Below, in pieces: positions 22,945-27,350 of a stretch of DNA of 27,350 nt (position 1 is its first letter; every line of letters begins with the position of its first letter). Both the position numbers and the translations under genes were made by a program. The stretch covers positions 1 to 27,350 of the forward strand of contig CAKTOT010000022.1 in NCBI GenBank assembly GCA_934590135.1, read 5' to 3'. Origin of the DNA: an uncultured Muribaculaceae bacterium (GTDB lineage: Bacteria > Bacteroidota > Bacteroidia > Bacteroidales > Muribaculaceae). The notes beneath the pieces were generated by a model that was not told the origin of the DNA, did not search any database, and worked only from the letters and a program-made list of their open reading frames with translations.

Positions 22945-23499
22945 TTACTTGGCACTTGCGCTCTTACCGGACTTGCGACGGATAATTTCGCCGACAAACT
23001 TGATACCTTTGCCTTTGTAAGGTTCGGGTTTGCGCAGCGAGCGAATCTTGGCGCATACCTGACCCAGAAGCTGTTTGTCATCGCTTTCGAGGATGATCAG
23101 CGGGTTCTTGTTACGCTCGCTCTTAGCCTCTACCTTTACCTCGGGGGGAAGCTTTATATAGATGGCGTGGGAGTAGCCGAGAGCCAGCTCCAGAACTTGG
23201 CCTGTAGCTGTGGCGCGGTAACCTACGCCTACGAGTTCCATTTCTTTGCGGTAGCCTTCGCTCACGCCTACGACCATATTGTGGATCAGTGCGCGCCACA
23301 AGCCGTGCTGTGCGCGGTGCTCGCGGTCGTCGGTGGGACGAGTTACGACTACGTGTCCGTCTTCAACTTTGACGCTGAGATCGGAGTGTACGGTCTGCTC
23401 GAGGGTACCTTTGGGACCCTTGACTGTAACTTTTTCGCCGGATACCGTAACGGTGACGCCGGCGGGTATTGCTATGGGGGCTTTTCCTATACGTGACAT
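22945..23499 (-). CDS. rplF: Ribosomal protein L6
   Basis: A 184-residue L6 (uL6) near the factor-binding site of the 50S subunit. It starts MSRIGKAPIAIPAGV, has two repeated alpha/beta domains, 'HNMVVGVSEGYRKEMELVGVGYRA' and the ending signature 'PEPYKGKGIKFVGEIIRRKSGKS'. It lies 22 nt after rpsH. Confidence 0.98.
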   Translation of the reverse strand: MSRIGKAPIAIPAGVTVTVSGEKVTVKGPKGTLEQTVHSDLSVKVEDGHVVVTRPTDDREHRAQHGLWRALIHNMVVGVSEGYRKEMELVGVGYRATATGQVLELALGYSHAIYIKLPPEVKVEAKSERNKNPLIILESDDKQLLGQVCAKIRSLRKPEPYKGKGIKFVGEIIRRKSGKSASAK

Positions 23500-23521
23500 G
23501 TCTGTGTGCTTTGTTCAGTGA

Positions 23522-23920
23522 TTAGTATACGTAGCATAACACTTCGCCGCCGATTTTCTCTTCGGCTGCCTGCTTGTTGGTCATCACGCCTTTGCTGGTG
23601 GACAGGATGGCGATGCCAAGTCCGTTGAGCACACGGGGCATGTCTTTGTAGCCGGTGTATTGACGCAGGCCGGGACGCGATACGCGCTTAAGAACCTTGA
23701 TGGCGTTTACACGGTCTACGGGATCGTACTTCAGGGCTATCTTGATAGCGCCTGCAGGGGTATTCCCTTCGATGAATTTGTAGTTGAGGATGTAGCCCTG
23801 CTCGAAGAGAATCTTGGTAATCTCTTTCTTGATGTTGGAGGCGGGCACTTCCACCACGCGGTGGTTAGCCTTGATGGCGTTCCTCAATCTTGTCAGATAG
23901 TCTGCAATGGGGTCTGTCAT
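23522..23920 (-). CDS. rpsH: Ribosomal protein S8
   Basis: A 132-residue S8 (uS8), a primary 16S rRNA-binding protein. It starts MTDPIADYLTRLRNAIKANH and carries 'VSRPGLRQYTGYKDMPRVLNGLGIAILSTSKGVMT', the RNA-binding signature. ATG at 23920 was chosen by family alignment; the frame is open for 60 more codons, but these belong to a structured gap. S8 represses the spc operon in E. coli by binding its mRNA. Confidence 0.97.
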   Translation of the reverse strand: MTDPIADYLTRLRNAIKANHRVVEVPASNIKKEITKILFEQGYILNYKFIEGNTPAGAIKIALKYDPVDRVNAIKVLKRVSRPGLRQYTGYKDMPRVLNGLGIAILSTSKGVMTNKQAAEEKIGGEVLCYVY

Positions 23921-24115
23921 GTTGTTTGTTGTTAAATTGATTGGGGTGTTCCCAACAATATTTAATACTAAAAGTCTTTTCGTTTTTGTGCTACCGTTCC
24001 CGGTGGGTGGCAGCGAAGAGGGAGGTGCGAAACCGCATAAATACGGTGTGGTCGTCTTCATTGTCGGTCCCGTGCCGGCCGCCGTAGGAGTGATACCCAC
24101 GGCGGCAGCAGACGG
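23921..24115 (-). promoter_or_regulatory. Structured 195-nt gap before rpsH, possible S8 regulatory element
   Basis: Transcribed from the - strand, it has a perfect 8-bp hairpin GCCGCCGT/ACGGCGGC (24106-24099 with 24085-24078), a small ACCG/CGGT loop, and a 5-bp stem TTGGG/CCCAA close to the rpsH start, then an A/C-rich stretch before the ATG. The upstream gene rpsN ends at 24116. Gaps elsewhere in the spc part are mostly under 65 nt. No promoter box was found. Control by S8 is inference. Confidence 0.5.
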
Positions 24116-24421
24116 TTACCAGCTGGCTTTCTTAACACCGGGGATCAAACCGGCAGAAGCCATCTCGCGGAACTGTATACGCGAAATACCGAACTGGCGC
24201 ATATAGCCCTTGGGACGTCCGGTGATGGAGCAGCGGTTGTGCATGCGGATGCTGGACGCGTTCTTGGGCAGACGTTGCAGCTGCTGATAAATCTCGTAGG
24301 CGCTTTCACCTTGCTTGGCGAGTTCTTTGGCCTGGAGACGCAGGGCTGCTTTGCGCTCGGCGTATTTCTGAACGAGGCGTGCGCGCTTGACTTCGCGCGC
24401 TTTCATTGATTCTTTTGCCAT
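24116..24421 (-). CDS. rpsN: Ribosomal protein S14
   Basis: A 101-residue S14 (uS14) of the long, zinc-free type: it lacks the CxxC pairs of the short form. Diagnostic parts are 'MAKESMKAREVKRARLVQKYA' (start) and 'NRCSITGRPKGYMRQFGISRIQFREMA' (end). It sits in the 30S head. It is 21 nt downstream of rplE. Confidence 0.97.
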   Translation of the reverse strand: MAKESMKAREVKRARLVQKYAERKAALRLQAKELAKQGESAYEIYQQLQRLPKNASSIRMHNRCSITGRPKGYMRQFGISRIQFREMASAGLIPGVKKASW

Positions 24422-24442
24422 TATACTGTGTTTGTGCGGGGG

Positions 24443-24994
24443 TTAGTTTTTGGCGTTCTTGAAGGGAAGTCCGAAGTGCTTGAGCAGGGCGTAGCCTTCG
24501 GCATCGGTCTTGGCGGAGGTCACAAATGTGATGTTCATACCAAGAAGCTTGCTGATGGCATCGATGTTGATCTCGGGGAAGATGATCTGCTCGGTGATAC
24601 CAAGGGTATAGTTGCCTCGGCCGTCAAGCTTGCCTTCGATACCCTTGAAGTCACGGATACGGGGCAGTGCCACGCGCACCAGACGCTCGAGGAACTCGTA
24701 CATACGCTCGCGACGAAGGGTCACGCGTACACCCACGGGCATCTTCTTACGCAGATGGAAATTGGAGATATCCTTCTTGGACAGAGTGGCCACGGCTTTC
24801 TGACCGGTGATGGCGGTAAGTTCGGCGATGGCGGTGTCTATAATCTTACGGTCCTGAGTTGCTTCACCAAGGCCCTGATTGATGACAATCTTCTCCAAAC
24901 GGGGCACCTGCATAACGGTGGTATAGTTGAACTCTTTCTCAAGGGCGGGGATAATGCGCTCCTTGTAGTCTTTCTGTAGTGTGGTGGTGCTCAT
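24443..24994 (-). CDS. rplE: Ribosomal protein L5
   Basis: A 183-residue L5 (uL5) that binds 5S rRNA and contacts P-site tRNA. Features: 'NYTTVMQVPRLEKIVINQGLGEA', 'KAVATLSKKDISNFHLRKKMPVGVRVTLR' and 'NYTLGITEQIIFPEI'. Its ATG shares one base with the rplX stop (TAATG) and is preceded by AGGAGAGGAG, so translation is probably coupled to rplX. Confidence 0.98.
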   Translation of the reverse strand: MSTTTLQKDYKERIIPALEKEFNYTTVMQVPRLEKIVINQGLGEATQDRKIIDTAIAELTAITGQKAVATLSKKDISNFHLRKKMPVGVRVTLRRERMYEFLERLVRVALPRIRDFKGIEGKLDGRGNYTLGITEQIIFPEINIDAISKLLGMNITFVTSAKTDAEGYALLKHFGLPFKNAKN

Positions 24995-25314
24995 TATTTA
25001 ATCTCCTCTCCTGATTTTTTGGAATAACGGACTGTCTTGCCTGCATCGTTCTTACGGAAACCCACACGTGCGGGCTTGCCGCTCTTGGGGTCAAGCAGGG
25101 CTACATTGCTTACATGTATGCCGGCTTCTTTCTTCACCAGACCGCCCTGAGGATGTTGGGCCGAGGGCTTGGTGGCCTTGGTGACTACGTTGACGCCTTC
25201 GACGACTACGCGGTCTTTCTTGACGAGTACTTCGAGTACTCGTCCCTGTTTGCCGCGGTCTTCGCCGGCGAGCACTTGTACGGTGTCGCCTTTTTTGATA
25301 TGCTGTTTGCTCAT
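24994..25314 (-). CDS. rplX: Ribosomal protein L24
   Basis: A 106-residue L24 (uL24), an assembly initiator of the 50S subunit, with the KOW motif 'KKGDTVQVLAGEDRGKQGRVLEV' near the start and 'NVVTKATKPSAQHPQGGLVKKEAGIHVSNVAL'. Its stop overlaps the rplE start, and its last codons carry the SD-like purine run used by rplE. Confidence 0.98.
   Translation of the reverse strand: MSKQHIKKGDTVQVLAGEDRGKQGRVLEVLVKKDRVVVEGVNVVTKATKPSAQHPQGGLVKKEAGIHVSNVALLDPKSGKPARVGFRKNDAGKTVRYSKKSGEEIK
25003..25012 (-). promoter_or_regulatory. Strong Shine-Dalgarno-like sequence for rplE
   Basis: AGGAGAGGAG on the - strand lies 8 nt before the rplE ATG, inside the end of rplX. Most other genes here start after A/C-rich sequence such as CAAACAAC with no SD, as is usual for Bacteroidetes, so this one stands out. 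Confidence 0.6.
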
Positions 25315-25347
25315 TGTCTTGTTTGTGTTTGGTGGCGCAGGGCTCTA

Positions 25348-25713
25348 TTAGAGCACCTCGGGTGCCAGTGAAACGATTTTCATGTTGGTGGCACGGAGCT
25401 CGCGAGCTACCGGTCCGAAGATACGTGTGCCACGGAGTTCGCCGGCGTTGTTGAGCAGCACGCAGGCGTTGTCGTCGAAGCGGATGTAGGATCCGTCGGC
25501 GCGGCGGATTTCCTTCTTGGTGCGTACGACGACGGCTTTGCTGACGGTGCCTTTCTTGACATCGGAACCGGGCAGGGCGTTTTTCACCGATACTACGATG
25601 ATGTCACCTACGGAAGCATAACGGCGCCCTGTGCCTCCAAGTACGTGGATGCACAGCACTTCTTTTGCGCCGGAGTTGTCGGCTACAGTGAGCCGTGTTT
25701 CGGTTTGTATCAT
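25348..25713 (-). CDS. rplN: Ribosomal protein L14
   Basis: A 121-residue L14 (uL14), exactly family-like, with 'MIQTETRLTVADNSGAKEVLCI', 'VGDIIVVSVKNALPGSDVKKG' and 'GTRIFGPVARELR'. It forms part of a bridge to the 30S subunit. It lies 5 nt after rpsQ. Confidence 0.98.
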   Translation of the reverse strand: MIQTETRLTVADNSGAKEVLCIHVLGGTGRRYASVGDIIVVSVKNALPGSDVKKGTVSKAVVVRTKKEIRRADGSYIRFDDNACVLLNNAGELRGTRIFGPVARELRATNMKIVSLAPEVL

Positions 25714-25718
25714 TGTCG

Positions 25719-25976
25719 TTACTTAACTTTTTCGATGATTTCTACTAATCTCCAGCGCTTGGTCTTGCTCATAGGACGGGTCTCCATCAGGCGTACGGTG
25801 TCACCTACCGAGCACTCGTTCTTCTCGTCGTGGGCGTGGAACTTCTTGGTCTTGTTCACGAATTTGCCGTAGATGGGGTGTTTCTCTTTCCATTTTACGG
25901 TCACGGTGATTGTCTTGTCGCCTTTGTTGCTGGAAACAACCCCGATGCGTTCTTTACGAAGATTTCGTTTTTCCAT
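25719..25976 (-). CDS. rpsQ: Ribosomal protein S17
   Basis: An 85-residue S17 (uS17), an OB-fold 16S-binding protein. Features: 'RKERIGVVSSNKGDKTITV' and 'KFHAHDEKNECSVGDTVRLMETRPMSKTKRWRLVEI', the family signature. It lies 49 nt after rpmC and 5 nt before rplN. Confidence 0.98.
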   Translation of the reverse strand: MEKRNLRKERIGVVSSNKGDKTITVTVKWKEKHPIYGKFVNKTKKFHAHDEKNECSVGDTVRLMETRPMSKTKRWRLVEIIEKVK

Positions 25977-26025
25977 GTGTTTCTGTTGTTAGTTGTTGTG
26001 GAACATTGGATGGGGATGTCCGGAG

Positions 26026-26235
26026 TTATTTCGCAGCTTTGGCTTCTTGGATTTCGCGGGCGCGAAGTTCGGTCTTCACGCGTGCAATTGCACGACGATC
26101 GGCTGTAATCTTTGCGGGGTTATCCAGAGGCGTTACGGCATGGTTGATGGTGAGCTGGCGGTAGTCTTTCTCCATCTGTGCGAGGCGTGCGCGCAGGTCG
26201 GCGGTCGCCATTTCTTTGATTTCTTGCTGTTTCAT
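26026..26235 (-). CDS. rpmC: Ribosomal protein L29
   Basis: A 69-residue L29 (uL29), a helical hairpin near the peptide exit tunnel. It starts MKQQEIKEMATADLRARL and has the 'NPAKITADRRAIARVKTELR' signature with an Ala/Lys tail. It lies 15 nt after rplP. Confidence 0.96.
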   Translation of the reverse strand: MKQQEIKEMATADLRARLAQMEKDYRQLTINHAVTPLDNPAKITADRRAIARVKTELRAREIQEAKAAK

Positions 26236-26250
26236 AGTGGCGTGCTGACT

Positions 26251-26682
26251 TTATACGTTCTGGCTGGGATCGTAGTCGCGTGCGACGACGAACTTGGTGA
26301 CTACGGGGAGCTTCTGTGCTGCAAGGCGCAGTGCTTCCTTTGCAATTTCGTAGCTTACGCCTTCTACCTCGATTATCATACGACCGGGTGTAACGGGTGC
26401 TACGAAGCCTTCGGGCGAACCTTTACCTTTACCCATGCGGACTTCGGCAGGTTTCTTAGTGATGGGCTTGTCGGGGAAGATGCGTATCCAAATCTGACCC
26501 TGACGCTGCATATAGCGGGTCACGGCGATACGAGCAGCCTCTATCTGGCGACCGGTGATCCATTTGGATTCAAGGGTCTTTATACCAAAGGAGCCGAAGG
26601 CCAGCTGGTTGCCACGTTGGGCATTACCTTTCATACGGCCTTTTTGTGAACGGCGGAATTTGGTTTTCTTAGGTTGTAACAT
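26251..26682 (-). CDS. rplP: Ribosomal protein L16
   Basis: A 143-residue L16 (uL16) near the A site of the 50S subunit. It starts MLQPKKTKFRRSQKGRMKG and contains 'ESKWITGRQIEAARIAVTRYMQRQGQIWIRIFPDKPITKKPAEVRMGKGKG', the diagnostic core. It lies 54 nt after rpsC. Confidence 0.98.
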   Translation of the reverse strand: MLQPKKTKFRRSQKGRMKGNAQRGNQLAFGSFGIKTLESKWITGRQIEAARIAVTRYMQRQGQIWIRIFPDKPITKKPAEVRMGKGKGSPEGFVAPVTPGRMIIEVEGVSYEIAKEALRLAAQKLPVVTKFVVARDYDPSQNV

Positions 26683-26736
26683 TGTCGTTTGTGTTGGATG
26701 TTGTTAACTTTTGTGTTGTTCTCCGCTTGCTGTACC

Positions 26737-27350
26737 TTAACGAGGGTTCTTGGCACCGCGGCGGAAACCTCCGCGACGTCCTGCCGGTGCGCCGGCCGGG
26801 CGATTTTCCTTGGAGGCTTGTGTGAACGAGGGAGCCAGGTCACGTTTGCCATAGACTTCGCCACGGCAGATCCATACCTTTACGCCGACAACGCCGACTT
26901 TGGTGTGGGCTTCTACGAGTGCATAGTCGATGTCGGCACGCAGAGTGTGCAAGGGCGTACGGCCTTCCTTGAACATTTCGCTGCGAGCCATTTCGGCGCC
27001 GTTGAGACGACCGCTGACCTGTACTTTGATACCTTCCGCGCCTGCACGCATGGTCGATGCTACTGCCATCTTGACAGCGCGACGATAGGCTATCTTGCCT
27101 TCGATTTGACGTGCAATGTTGGCTGCTACGATTTGGGCGTCCATTTCGGGGCGTTTTACCTCGAAGATGTTGATTTGTACGTCCTTGTCGGTGATTTTCT
27201 TAAGCTCTTCCTTGAGTTTCTCGACTTCGCTGCCGCCTTTGCCGATGATAAGGCCGGGGCGCGAGGTGCAAACTGTGATAGTTACGAGCTTGAGGGTACG
27301 TTCGATGACAATGCGAGATACCGAGCATTTGGCCAAGCGGACATCGAGGT
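26737..27350 (-). CDS. rpsC: Ribosomal protein S3, 5' end outside window
   Basis: The visible ~204 residues cover the KH domain ('RPGLIIGKGGSEVEKLKEELKK', with the GKGG loop) and the C-terminal domain ('GRLNGAEMARSEMFKEGRTPLHT', 'GVKVWICRGEVYGKRDLAP'), ending in a basic Gly/Arg-rich tail. The usual N-terminal ~40 residues (MGQKVNP...) are missing because the frame is still open at the right edge; a TTG at 27336 is an internal Leu codon, not a start. S3 lines the mRNA entry site. Confidence 0.97.
   Translation of the reverse strand, partial: LDVRLAKCSVSRIVIERTLKLVTITVCTSRPGLIIGKGGSEVEKLKEELKKITDKDVQINIFEVKRPEMDAQIVAANIARQIEGKIAYRRAVKMAVASTMRAGAEGIKVQVSGRLNGAEMARSEMFKEGRTPLHTLRADIDYALVEAHTKVGVVGVKVWICRGEVYGKRDLAPSFTQASKENRPAGAPAGRRGGFRRGAKNPR

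Noticed and set aside
23921..24100. 60-codon upstream extension of rpsH
   Set aside because: S8 proteins start at MTDPIADYL; the extension contains hairpins and has no similarity.
27334..27336. TTG as start codon of rpsC
   Set aside because: The frame stays open to the window edge and the upstream codons read LDVR-LAK, matching the normal S3 sequence, so the gene is cut by the edge.
1..27350. CRISPR array, insertion sequence, prophage or toxin-antitoxin genes
   Set aside because: No regular direct repeats with spacers, no transposase or integrase motifs, and no phage or toxin-like small gene pairs were seen on either strand.

Overview
The window looks like a chromosomal piece of a Bacteroidales bacterium, most likely a Muribaculaceae/S24-7-type gut organism. 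The family-level call is inference from protein style, not a database match. Pointers are BspA-like leucine-rich-repeat surface proteins with a 'YNLQG...PGIYI' C-terminal module, a eukaryote-type (GH13_8) branching enzyme, a Cys-free L36, a membrane-bound AraC regulator, promoters of the Bacteroidetes TTTG-N20-TAnnTTTG type, and an almost complete lack of Shine-Dalgarno sequences.

Region 1 (1-5930, + strand) is accessory and surface-related. It holds the 3' end of one BspA-like protein, a seven-TM AraC-type regulator, a full-length paralogue of the first protein, and a third secreted protein with the same kind of C-terminal module. Two gaps here contain palindromes, a C9 tract and copies of a short palindromic repeat. 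A 15-bp stem at 5895-5929 closes the region.

Region 2 (5961-9626, - strand) is metabolic: tRNA-Arg(CCU) with its own consensus promoter, the folate/thymidylate pair thyA-folA, and glgB with an unusual basic N-terminal tail.

Region 3 (9729-13491, - strand) reads as one operon: small secreted DUF4252-like protein, cytidylate kinase-like protein, secreted esterase, recF, DUF721/DciA-like protein and a coiled-coil lipoprotein. Esterase-recF and recF-DUF721 are joined by ATGA overlaps. purB (13596-14957) stands alone upstream of it.

Region 4 (15072-27350, - strand) is the fused S10-spc-alpha ribosomal protein cluster. In transcription order it is rpsC (cut by the window edge), rplP, rpmC, rpsQ, rplN, rplX, rplE, rpsN, rpsH, rplF, rplR, rpsE, rpmD, rplO, secY, map, infA, rpmJ, rpsM, rpsK, rpsD, rpoA, rplQ. 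It ends in a strong intrinsic terminator. Most genes are tightly packed, but a few gaps carry perfect hairpins. The largest gap is a 381-nt, highly structured stretch before rpsD that is a good candidate for an S4 autoregulatory leader. No CRISPR array, insertion sequence or phage gene was seen.
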